A DNA stretch of 64,000 bases from Methanomicrobium sp. W14 (lineage in GTDB: Archaea; Halobacteriota; Methanomicrobia; Methanomicrobiales; Methanomicrobiaceae), in contig NZ_JAGGMM010000002.1 in assembly GCF_017875315.1 (NCBI RefSeq), positions 310,001 through 374,000 on the forward strand, in the 5' to 3' direction. Numbering within the stretch: position 1 is the stretch's first letter; every line of letters begins with the position of its first letter. The notes under the pieces were generated by a model. It searched no databases and was not told the DNA's origin. It was given only the letters and a program-made list of their open reading frames with translations. Positions 53,908 through 62,062 of this stretch are shown here, piece after piece. A program made the position numbers and the translations under genes.

Positions 53908-54602
53908 TAAAGGAAAGAATCCTTACAGGCATTCAGGGCCTTGATGAGATGCTCGGAGGAGGGCTGATAAAAAACAGTACATGTTCGGTTATAGGGACAT
54001 ATGGTACCGGAAAAACAACATTTGCTCTGGAATTCTTGTTTGAAGGTATTAAAAAGGGCGAAAAGTGTGTTTATATAAGCCTTGAGGAGAGTGAGGCGAA
54101 TATTTATGAAAAGATTTCAGACCGTGGGCGTGATGCAGAACCATACAAAGATAAGTCCCTTTTTGTCATAAAACTTGACCCTACTGACTTCAATCTTTCC
54201 ATAAACAGCATTAAAAATGATCTACCTGATCTTATCAAAAGTGTCGGTGCCTCAAGGGTGGTAATAGACCCTATTTCACTTTTTGAGGGTCTTTTTGATG
54301 ATATTTCGACAAGAAGACGGGAGATGTTCCGTTTCGTTGAGATGATGGAAAATTTGGAGTGCACAACCCTTCTTACGAGCGAGACAGAGCAGAACAACAA
54401 CTATACAAGCAGGTACGGCCTTGTTGAATACCTGTCGGATACGGTAATTGTCCTTATGTACATAAGGCCCTCAGACCTGTCCGAAGTCCACACTGCTCTT
54501 GAAGTCGTTAAAATGAGGCGCTCAAATCACTCCAGGGAGATAAAGCCCTATGAAATACAGGAGGACAGGGTAAACGTGTATTCCGAGGCAAGTGTTTTCT
54601 GA
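53904..54602 (+). CDS. KaiC-like ATPase
   Basis: The 232-residue protein has a complete P-loop GTYGTGKTTFALEFL (about 30-44) after TGIQGLDEMLGGGL, a paired Glu in YISLEESE, and a Walker B-like SRVVIDPISLFEG. It resembles the single-domain RecA-like proteins ArlH or KaiC and could partner the degenerate protein encoded just before. ArlH often sits next to ArlI; here the pair lies divergently upstream of arlI, so a role in regulating assembly or taxis is inferred. Confidence 0.85.
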   Translation: MIKERILTGIQGLDEMLGGGLIKNSTCSVIGTYGTGKTTFALEFLFEGIKKGEKCVYISLEESEANIYEKISDRGRDAEPYKDKSLFVIKLDPTDFNLSINSIKNDLPDLIKSVGASRVVIDPISLFEGLFDDISTRRREMFRFVEMMENLECTTLLTSETEQNNNYTSRYGLVEYLSDTVIVLMYIRPSDLSEVHTALEVVKMRRSNHSREIKPYEIQEDRVNVYSEASVF

Positions 54603-54695
54603 AAAAGTATTATTTTTATCATTTAGATTTATTGATGATGTTATTTGCAGTTTATTGCATCTTTATCGTTAATTGTTAAGTAAATCCGGTTATTT

Positions 54696-56147
54696 TCAGC
54701 AGGCTCTTTTTACAGAGGTGTCTTTGAAAATCTTTTTTGAGGTTTCTGGTGCCCGGGTATTTGAATATTCTTTTGAAGAAAGGTCTTTAGGGAGGAAAAA
54801 GGTAAAAATACTTCCTTCGTTAATTTTGCTTTCAGCTTTTATGTCCCCGCCATGAGAACGGGCGTATCTTCTTGCGATGGAAAGACCAAGGCCTAATCTC
54901 GAATATTCCCTGCTGTTGTTCATGTAGTTGCAGATGAAAAACGGGTTGAATATCTTTTCGAGACAGTCTTTCTCAATTCCTCTCCCTTTGTCGCTTACTG
55001 AGACATAATGGTTTCTGGCGTCACCTCTATATGATATTTCAATCCTGCCAAATTTATTGCTGTAGGCAGCGGCATTGGATATCAGGCTGTCCATTATCTG
55101 GTATATTTTGTCAAAATCCCCGCAAATATATGTATTTTTCGGGATATCATACACTATTACCGCCTTTTCGCAGTAATCCCCCGCACGTGTAACGTCTGAT
55201 ACTAGTTCATAGAGGTTTATGTCAGAAAAGTTCAGTAGAACCTCGCAGGACACAAGAGAACTTATCTGGAGCATTTTTTCTACGATATATGACTCTCTTT
55301 TGACGCATGCGAGACTTTTTTTCAGGAAGTTCATGTCCATGTTATTGTTCCCGTTTTTTTCCATGTCGTCTATTAAAAGCTGCAGATATCCAAGGGCGGG
55401 TTGAAGAGGTGTCCTTAATTCATGCGATATTATATCAATGAAATGAGTCCAGCGGCTGACTTCGTCCTCATCACTGCTTTTTTCTTCAGGGCCTTTGGTG
55501 CAGGCACCGCTTTCTTTGCATTCCGGGAGAAAATCATCAGGGATGGGGCTTATGATGTGTATATACTTTCCGGAATTCATTTTTCCCGCTTTTATGCCAG
55601 TATTTAAATCTCCTGAGTTTTTGATCCCTTCCTCTATAAAATATTCTCTGCCTGCAGCGGGAGATTTTTTTCCGTATTTGTCGTTATCTTTTTTAAAAAA
55701 ACAGTTATCGTGATTTTCAGGCGTTATACATTCAGGGACATGATACTCTGTTATTTCACCGTCACTGTCATATATAAAGTAAAGGGAGCCCGGCAGGTGG
55801 TAGAGGTTGCCGGGAATCGTTTTTGTGTAATCCTTTGAATAGATTCCTGAAGTATCTTTTCCGGTTACATCCGAGACTGCGAAAACAGCCATATCAGACG
55901 AGGGAATGTTTTTACCGGATATAAGAATGTCTCTGCATTTCCCTGAGTCAGGGTTTGTCTTTGCATGAAAATTTTTGATCTCACCGTTTGCAAGGAATAA
56001 TTTCCTGATAACATTTATTACCCGCGAGTCCAGAAACATAATATCATTTAGTCTTTTTCCTGCGATTTCGCTGTATTCACATCCGAAGATACCGGCCGTA
56101 TTCTGTGTAATTTCCTGAATCTTTTCTTTATATTTGTCAATTACCAA
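54696..56147 (-). CDS. PAS-containing sensor histidine kinase, soluble
   Basis: The 483-residue kinase has a PAS-like start (about 10-95; GIFGCEYSEIAGKRLNDI), a middle region of low similarity, the HisKA box DIISHELRTPLQP (His at about 242) and the HATPase domain with N-box DSLISNAAAYSNK, DKGRGIEKDCLEK and GLGLSIARRYARSHGG. No transmembrane segment is visible, so it senses an internal signal. No response regulator is adjacent. It is convergent with the KaiC genes. Confidence 0.9.
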   Translation of the reverse strand: MVIDKYKEKIQEITQNTAGIFGCEYSEIAGKRLNDIMFLDSRVINVIRKLFLANGEIKNFHAKTNPDSGKCRDILISGKNIPSSDMAVFAVSDVTGKDTSGIYSKDYTKTIPGNLYHLPGSLYFIYDSDGEITEYHVPECITPENHDNCFFKKDNDKYGKKSPAAGREYFIEEGIKNSGDLNTGIKAGKMNSGKYIHIISPIPDDFLPECKESGACTKGPEEKSSDEDEVSRWTHFIDIISHELRTPLQPALGYLQLLIDDMEKNGNNNMDMNFLKKSLACVKRESYIVEKMLQISSLVSCEVLLNFSDINLYELVSDVTRAGDYCEKAVIVYDIPKNTYICGDFDKIYQIMDSLISNAAAYSNKFGRIEISYRGDARNHYVSVSDKGRGIEKDCLEKIFNPFFICNYMNNSREYSRLGLGLSIARRYARSHGGDIKAESKINEGSIFTFFLPKDLSSKEYSNTRAPETSKKIFKDTSVKRAC

Positions 56148-56492
56148 AATACCAAGATTTCCGGCATAAAAGTAATTATCACTGCTAATAATTTCCTGCC
56201 TCCTTTACGTATATTCTGATTTTCAATATTATATGAATTTGATCAAATTATTCATATACAAATATATATATAGAATTTGATTTTAATTTTTATCTGAAAA
56301 ATTCTGTTTAAAATGTATTTTTTGGACTGATTAGCTGTACAGAATTTTTTAACAGCTGTCCATTTATTCAGGTGATTTTCTGGCAGGTCAATGCCTGCCA
56401 GTTTAAACCTGCAATTTAGTAGCCTGAAACGGTATTTGGTGCACGTGATATCCGGAAGACTACATATTTTAATTTCCGGTGAAAGTATTTTT
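56148..56492 (-). other. Intergenic stretch with a hairpin
   Basis: 345 bp without a gene. TGGCAGG (56381-56387), a 6-nt loop and CCTGCCA (56394-56400) form a perfect stem about 90 bp after the cheW stop on the minus strand, perhaps a terminator or processing site; no T run follows. The left part is AT-rich and should hold the kinase promoter. Confidence 0.4.
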
Positions 56493-56969
56493 TTAGTTGC
56501 AGCCTTTTCCGGTCGTTTCTTTGAGGATTTTTTCGATGTCAATCCAGATTACAAGGTCTTTTTTAGTACTGTTTGAACTGCCTGTCTTTATGATTCCTTT
56601 TACAAACGCTTCTTTTGACAGGGAAGCGTCAATCTGGTCTATATTCTCATCATTTACCTGAAGGACGCTGTGTACATCGTCAACTATAAGGCCTATGTTC
56701 GAGCCGCCGGTAGCCTCCGGCACAAGAACAATTATTTTTTTGTTTGTGTTGTCTTCTGAAAAGTCAAGCCCCATAAGGCTGTTTAAATTCATAACGTTTG
56801 TAATCTCGCCTCTCAGGTTTATTATTCCGGCTATATGCACAGGGGACCTTGGAACCGGGGTTATAGGCATCATTTCGACAATCTCCCTTGCAGTGCTTAT
56901 ATCGATTGCATAATTTGTGCCTGATATCTCAAACTGCACCACGCCAATCGTTGCCATTGTGAAAATCAC
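56493..56969 (-). CDS. cheW: CheW chemotaxis coupling protein
   Basis: The 158-residue protein has the CheW fold: VQFEISGTNYAIDISTAREI, then PRSPVHIAGIINLRGEI and LIVDDVHSVLQV. It would couple the chemoreceptor encoded just upstream to a CheA kinase, which is not in the window. It overlaps the chemoreceptor gene by ATGA (56966-56969), so both are made together. Confidence 0.93.
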   Translation of the reverse strand: MIFTMATIGVVQFEISGTNYAIDISTAREIVEMMPITPVPRSPVHIAGIINLRGEITNVMNLNSLMGLDFSEDNTNKKIIVLVPEATGGSNIGLIVDDVHSVLQVNDENIDQIDASLSKEAFVKGIIKTGSSNSTKKDLVIWIDIEKILKETTGKGCN

Positions 56970-58597
56970 ATCCTGTATTTGAACTGTGAGTTTGCTTCAT
57001 TAAGCTCTTTTATAAGAGAGTTGACTTCATGCACAGCACTTCCGATCTCCTCCACGGATGCACTGGACTCTTCTGCAAGTGCTGCGAGCTCCTGTGCCTC
57101 CCTCTGCACGTCCTTTGTCATAGAATCGCCTTTTTCGGCTGCGTTTACAACATTGTTGGCAATAAGTGCCTGGTCTTCTATTGCCTTCGTTATTTCTCCT
57201 ATGTCATGCGTAACCTGGCCTGCACTTTTTATTATTGTGTTCAGTGCTTCAAGTGTCTTGTTGACGCTGTCAACACCGTCTATTATTTCGTCATTTGCAA
57301 GCATTATGGCCTTTGCAGTCTTGTCACTTCCGTCCTTGACGGCAGAAACCACCTTTTCTATGGAATCGGTTGCGGTTCTTGCCTCGGCTGCAAGGTTTTT
57401 GACCTCTCCTGCAACGACTGCAAAACCTCTTCCGTGTTCACCGGCACGTGCCGCTTCAATTGCGGCGTTAAGTGCAAGGAGGTTTATCTGACCTGCAATG
57501 TCGTTTATGAGTTTTACTATTTTTCCCACTTCTTTAATCTGGGTATTCAGCTCCTGAATTTCGCTGACGCTTTCTTTTGCTATTTTTTCGACATCACCCA
57601 TCTTGCTGTTTGTGACGTTTGCCAGTTCCTGCGTTTCTTTTCCTACGTCAACAACGTGGTTTGCTGCATTGTGGACTTCCTGGGAGGTGCTTGCAATTTC
57701 TTCGTTTGATGCTGAAAGGTCAGCAATCTGCCTTGTTATGTCATCAATACTTGTCAGAAGGTCTTTTGTAAGGTCGGCAGTCTTCTGGCTTGCGTTTGCG
57801 ACACCTTCTGTTGCCTTTGCCACTTCGTCGGTCCCTTTTGTCACTTCGTTTGAATTTGCTACGACCTGTTCAGTGACTTTGCTTGTAACGGAAAGGCTGT
57901 GGGATATGGACTCGCCTATGCCGTCAACCGCCTCCTTAAAGGATTCAAAATCACCTCTCATGTCGATGCTGTCGGAGAAATGGGCGGTGAAGTCTGCGTC
58001 CGCGTACTTTTTGCAGACTCTCATGGCTTCGTTCATGGGGATTACAAACGAGTCTATTGCACTGTTGACTGACTTTACAATCTCACCGTATGCACCTTTA
58101 TGAGACGAGGCATTGCTCCTGTAATCGAGTTTCCCCTCAGAAGCATATTTTCCGAGAATTTCAATCTCTTCAGTGACATTGTTTATCGCCTCCATCATTT
58201 CGATGTAAGCCGGTACAATTTTATCGTTTTCGCATCTCTTTCCGGCGCCGTTTCCAATGCTTCTGAATTTTTCGAGGTCGGAGAAGTCGCCCCTGGAAAG
58301 GTCTTCTGCAACATCTTCCAGAGTAAGGAATCTTTTTCTGATGAGGTTAACTGAATCAGTTAACTTTTTATAAATTCCTGTGCAATTTCCCTCTGCCTTT
58401 TTGGTGTAATCGTTTTCGGACATAACACCTAAAGTGTCCATACTTTCGTGTATTGCCGAAAAACCATCAATTAGTGCGTTTATTTCATTTAAAACTCCGG
58501 AAAACTCCTCCCCGAGTTCTCCGGGACTTATTTTTTTTACCTTGTCGCCGTTGTTGAGTGCTGAAAGTATTTCTTCAACTTTTTCTGCTGCGGTCAT
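56966..58597 (-). CDS. Soluble methyl-accepting chemotaxis protein
   Basis: The protein (543 aa) has the conserved signalling tip INDIAGQINLLALNAAIEAA followed by RAGEHGRGFAVVAGEVKNLA, flanked by long coiled-coil arms. N-terminal HAMP-like and PAS-less segments (about 130-240) precede them. No membrane helix is seen, so it is a cytoplasmic receptor. The ATG at 58597 is preferred over one 6 bp upstream because AAGGAAGG is 9 bases before it. Cotranscribed with cheW. A C-terminal pentapeptide tether for CheR is not present. Confidence 0.92.
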   Translation of the reverse strand: MTAAEKVEEILSALNNGDKVKKISPGELGEEFSGVLNEINALIDGFSAIHESMDTLGVMSENDYTKKAEGNCTGIYKKLTDSVNLIRKRFLTLEDVAEDLSRGDFSDLEKFRSIGNGAGKRCENDKIVPAYIEMMEAINNVTEEIEILGKYASEGKLDYRSNASSHKGAYGEIVKSVNSAIDSFVIPMNEAMRVCKKYADADFTAHFSDSIDMRGDFESFKEAVDGIGESISHSLSVTSKVTEQVVANSNEVTKGTDEVAKATEGVANASQKTADLTKDLLTSIDDITRQIADLSASNEEIASTSQEVHNAANHVVDVGKETQELANVTNSKMGDVEKIAKESVSEIQELNTQIKEVGKIVKLINDIAGQINLLALNAAIEAARAGEHGRGFAVVAGEVKNLAAEARTATDSIEKVVSAVKDGSDKTAKAIMLANDEIIDGVDSVNKTLEALNTIIKSAGQVTHDIGEITKAIEDQALIANNVVNAAEKGDSMTKDVQREAQELAALAEESSASVEEIGSAVHEVNSLIKELNEANSQFKYRM

Positions 58598-58603
58598 TTG
58601 CAT

Positions 58604-58967
58604 TACCTTCCTTGGATTGTGAATATTTATGTGATTAATAAAACGATTTAGAGGGTTTTGGTGGTTAGTTAATATAAGAAATCAAAATGTGATTTAATTA
58701 AAAAAACCACTTTATTCAGCTGTGAATGTCGCTAAATCGCCTCAGCTGAAAATTAGTGATAATAATATATAAGTATGATCAATTTATATTTTATATAATT
58801 TTTTTATATTATATTATATAGATCAAAATAAAAATTATAGTCAATATATCAACGCAATTGAATTGTGATTATCATTGAATATTGTTGTCAACTTATATAG
58901 GCTAATCTATTGAGTCTTAAAAAAAGCAATATTTGCGGATTGATATGAGTGTCAAAAAAGATTATTT
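58604..58967. other. Very AT-rich intergenic stretch
   Basis: 364 bp with long runs of A and T and no gene. It includes a TTATATAATTTTTTTATATTATATTATATAG-like zone (58790-58821), which is a likely promoter or easily melted region for the receptor operon. No replication-origin repeats are recognisable. Confidence 0.4.
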
Positions 58968-59249
58968 CTAAATAGTGATTCCTGCAAGGTTTAAAACCAT
59001 CAGAAGAATTGCACCGGGAAGTCCCCCCAGGGCACATACAAGGACTGCACCCCAGGTAATATTGAATGATTCCATCCCCAGAAGGTTCATCTGGGATACA
59101 ATTATAAGCGTGACAAGGCCGACTACGGAATTTATTATCAGTGTTGTCAGATTTTTCAGGAAATACCAGAGGACAAAGACGATTCCTCCGGCAATTATGA
59201 TAGTTATCAGAGTGTCCAACATTTTTGCAATAATAATTAAAACAGCCAA
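58968..59249 (-). CDS. BofA-like small membrane protein
   Basis: The 93-residue protein has three hydrophobic segments and the family-typical LIINSVVGLVTLIIVSQMNLLG and GAVLVCALGGLPGAILLMVL stretches (each short enough to recognise). BofA inhibits a sporulation protease in Bacillus, but archaeal members are of unknown function. It is monocistronic between the AT-rich stretch and tldE. Confidence 0.75.
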   Translation of the reverse strand: MAVLIIIAKMLDTLITIIIAGGIVFVLWYFLKNLTTLIINSVVGLVTLIIVSQMNLLGMESFNITWGAVLVCALGGLPGAILLMVLNLAGITI

Positions 59250-59306
59250 TTTACATTAATCTTTCTTCAGCAGAAAGCAAAAATGTGGATTTTTAAAATA
59301 TATTGA

Positions 59307-60608
59307 CTACAGTCTTCCGACTACCGAAAGGCCGGAGAACCTGACCGAGGGGACGGTCATCGAGCCGAGGCTTCTGGTCTCCTCTGACATTCCTGACACT
59401 GAGTTTAACATTTCAAACACGTTTCCGGAAAGCATTGCCGATTTTATCGGTTTCTCCTTCTCTCCTCCTTCGACAAAGGCTGCATTTGAAAGTTCAACCG
59501 AGAAGTCTCCGGTTACCGCATTTGCCGTGTGTGCACCGACGACCGTATGTGCATATACAGCCTTTTCATCAAATATGTTCTCTCTTTTTCCGTCGACACA
59601 GATGTTGTGCGTCCCAATTACCGGAGCACCTCCGGCCCCGTCACGTACGGCACTTCCGGTTGACTTCTCGTTGTAGCGGTATGCGGTCTTAAGGTCGTAG
59701 GAAAATTCTTCTACGATGCCGGATTTGATGAAGTCTATTCTTCTTGTGGGAACACCTTCGGAATCGCGTAGTGTCGCTCCCATACCGCTGAAAGGGTCAT
59801 CGTAAAGGCTGAAATTTTCATCAAAGCATTTTTGCCCGAGTTTTCCGTCGAAAAATGACCTTTTGGCCTTTACGTTTCTGCCTGAAAGCGATGGTATAAG
59901 AACCGAGCTTAAAAGCTGGCACACGGCGACAGGCGAGAGAATTACATCGTATATTCCTGTTTTGATATCGCAGCCATCTTTTGAAAATACAGCCAGGGAT
60001 GACGCTTCCCTTCCCGTTTTTTCAGGGTTCAGGCGTTTCGTATATGCAGATGAGTCAAATTCGTATCCTGTTGACGTCCCGAAAATAGTCTCCAAGGAAA
60101 TTCCCGCACCGGTTTTTTCAATGGAATAGAATACGCCGTTTGAGTTTGCAATTACCGTCCTCCCTGCTGAGAGCGAGGCCCCTCCGCCTACGATAATGGA
60201 TTCGTATTCCGAAGCCCCGTCAAGCATTCTTTCAATGAGAGCAGTTGCAGACGATATGTCGCATGAAAGGTCCTTATCATATACGTCAAGCTTTACGTCA
60301 GGCAGGAGAGAATCGGAAGGCAGACCTTCCCAGTTCTGCGGTGAAGATAGCTTTGCACTGTCAAGAGCGGAAATGAGGCATTTTTCCCAGCACTTGGGAT
60401 CGTTTGTGGAAGAGCACCCTATTTTTCCGTCCTTTATTACCCTTATGCCAATGCCCCATGACCCGGAGCCGAAAGCCTCTCCTATGAGTTTCCCCTTAAG
60501 ATCAAGGCCGGTTCCTTCCCCTGAGGAAAAGAACACCTCGGTTTCGTCAGCAAGGCGGTCACCTTTCTTTAATATCTCATCGATAACAGGTTCGCAGTCG
60601 GAAGTCAT
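59307..60608 (-). CDS. tldE: TldE/PmbA-family protein
   Basis: The 433-residue protein is the TldE-type partner of TldD: SSVLIPSLSGRNVKAKRSFF, LYDDPFSGMGATLRDSEGVP, and GDFSVELSNAAFVEGGEKEKP. It lacks the zinc motif. TldD/TldE form a protease that trims peptides and unfolds targets, for example in modified-peptide maturation. Overlaps tldD by ATGA. No precursor peptide is visible nearby. Confidence 0.92.
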   Translation of the reverse strand: MTSDCEPVIDEILKKGDRLADETEVFFSSGEGTGLDLKGKLIGEAFGSGSWGIGIRVIKDGKIGCSSTNDPKCWEKCLISALDSAKLSSPQNWEGLPSDSLLPDVKLDVYDKDLSCDISSATALIERMLDGASEYESIIVGGGASLSAGRTVIANSNGVFYSIEKTGAGISLETIFGTSTGYEFDSSAYTKRLNPEKTGREASSLAVFSKDGCDIKTGIYDVILSPVAVCQLLSSVLIPSLSGRNVKAKRSFFDGKLGQKCFDENFSLYDDPFSGMGATLRDSEGVPTRRIDFIKSGIVEEFSYDLKTAYRYNEKSTGSAVRDGAGGAPVIGTHNICVDGKRENIFDEKAVYAHTVVGAHTANAVTGDFSVELSNAAFVEGGEKEKPIKSAMLSGNVFEMLNSVSGMSEETRSLGSMTVPSVRFSGLSVVGRL

Positions 60609-61933
60609 TGTCCCTGCCCTCCTATAATTGCCTCTCTGAGAAGAAGATGAGGCGAACCATCGGTTACCGGGACGTTCTGCCCGCTTTTTCCGCAGTAGCC
60701 GGGGTTCATTTTTCTGTCTTTTGCGCAGAGGGTTATGTTGTGGAGAGTTTTTAATATGTCACCTGAGAGGGATACGTCCCTTACCATCCCGGAGAGTTCC
60801 CCGTTTTTGATAACGTAGCCATATTCGGCGTTGAACTGAAATACCCCGCGTCCGGGGTCGACCTGTCCGCCTCTTGACCCTTTGAGAAGAATCCCGTTTT
60901 TGCATTCAGAGACTATTTCATCATATGACGAGTCGCCGTTTTCGATGAATGTATTGCTCATCCTTACAACGGGGACGTCGCCGGGCTGGCTCCTTGCATG
61001 TCCGGCGTCTCCGAACCCGACGGCCGCAAGAGTCTGGCGGTTATGAAGATAGGAGTTCAAAACGCCTTTTTTTATTATTTCAGTCCTTACCGGAAGAACA
61101 CCTTCCGAGTCGACAGGCATAAACCCGAATTCATGCAGTGTGGGGTCATCGACTACATTTACTATATCGGCACCTATTTTTTTGCCGTTCATTCCCTTAA
61201 GGACAGATATTCCCTCTTTTACAAGGTCGCCTTCTGAGGCATGTCCGACGGCTTCATGGGCAAATACTCCCGCAAGCTCCTGGTCTAAGACTGCATCCAT
61301 GATTCCGCCTTTTGCAGGTTTTGCGTCAAGAAGTTTTACAGCCCTTTCGGCGGCCTCAAGACCTTTGTTTTCCTTGTGTCTTAGGTTGAACCCGAGAATC
61401 GTATGTTCGCTTTCACGCCCGGCCTGCATTACACTTCCCTTTTTTGCAACGGCCGAGACCGAGTAGCCGGACCTGCAAAGGCTGTATTTGTACTCGTGTC
61501 CCGATGAATCGGTGAAGTGGACTGTCCCGTTTCCTTCGGTATAGTTTGCACGGGTGTTTACGATGGAATCTATTCTGGCGGCCCTTTCAATATCCATTAA
61601 AAGGGAGCATTTTTCTTCAAGGGATACTTCTGTGGGGTTTTCCGAGGGCTTTGGAACGGGAAGAATGCCTGAGGTGCAGTCTGCCAGAACAACCTCTTCT
61701 TCCGTAGCCTTTGCGTACTTCATTGCAAGGGCGATGTATTCCTTGATCTCTTTTTCCGACCGCCCTGTGAAATTTTCAATCGTCACAACACCCCAGCCGC
61801 GTTTTCCTAGGACACGCATTACGGCCGTATCAGAAAAACTGTTCGTAGCGGACTCAACAATGCCGTTGTCTATCTCAATATGGGTTGAAATACCCTTTAC
61901 GTGACTTATATCATAATATTCGGGTTCTTCCAT
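60605..61933 (-). CDS. tldD: TldD metalloprotease
   Basis: The 442-residue protein has the zinc motif HEAVGHASEGD (HExxxH) after a family-typical VLDQELAGVFA segment, and FIENGDSSYDEIVSECKNGI further on. It is the catalytic partner of TldE, encoded 4 bp overlapping downstream. The pair is widespread in archaea. It lies 130 bp from the convergently read lonB 3' end. Confidence 0.93.
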   Translation of the reverse strand: MEEPEYYDISHVKGISTHIEIDNGIVESATNSFSDTAVMRVLGKRGWGVVTIENFTGRSEKEIKEYIALAMKYAKATEEEVVLADCTSGILPVPKPSENPTEVSLEEKCSLLMDIERAARIDSIVNTRANYTEGNGTVHFTDSSGHEYKYSLCRSGYSVSAVAKKGSVMQAGRESEHTILGFNLRHKENKGLEAAERAVKLLDAKPAKGGIMDAVLDQELAGVFAHEAVGHASEGDLVKEGISVLKGMNGKKIGADIVNVVDDPTLHEFGFMPVDSEGVLPVRTEIIKKGVLNSYLHNRQTLAAVGFGDAGHARSQPGDVPVVRMSNTFIENGDSSYDEIVSECKNGILLKGSRGGQVDPGRGVFQFNAEYGYVIKNGELSGMVRDVSLSGDILKTLHNITLCAKDRKMNPGYCGKSGQNVPVTDGSPHLLLREAIIGGQGQ

Positions 61934-62062
61934 GACAAAACTCCGTTATATAAAACAAAAGACAGGATTTAACCCTTTTACACTGCCCGGAAAAATCCCT
62001 TTTTGCGGTTTTTTTGCGTTGCAGAGGGTTTTAATCCTTATAGTTAAAAAAACCTGTCCGTT

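Noticed and set aside
58790-58821. AT-rich zone as replication origin
   Set aside because: No origin-recognition-box repeats and no cdc6/orc1 gene are nearby.
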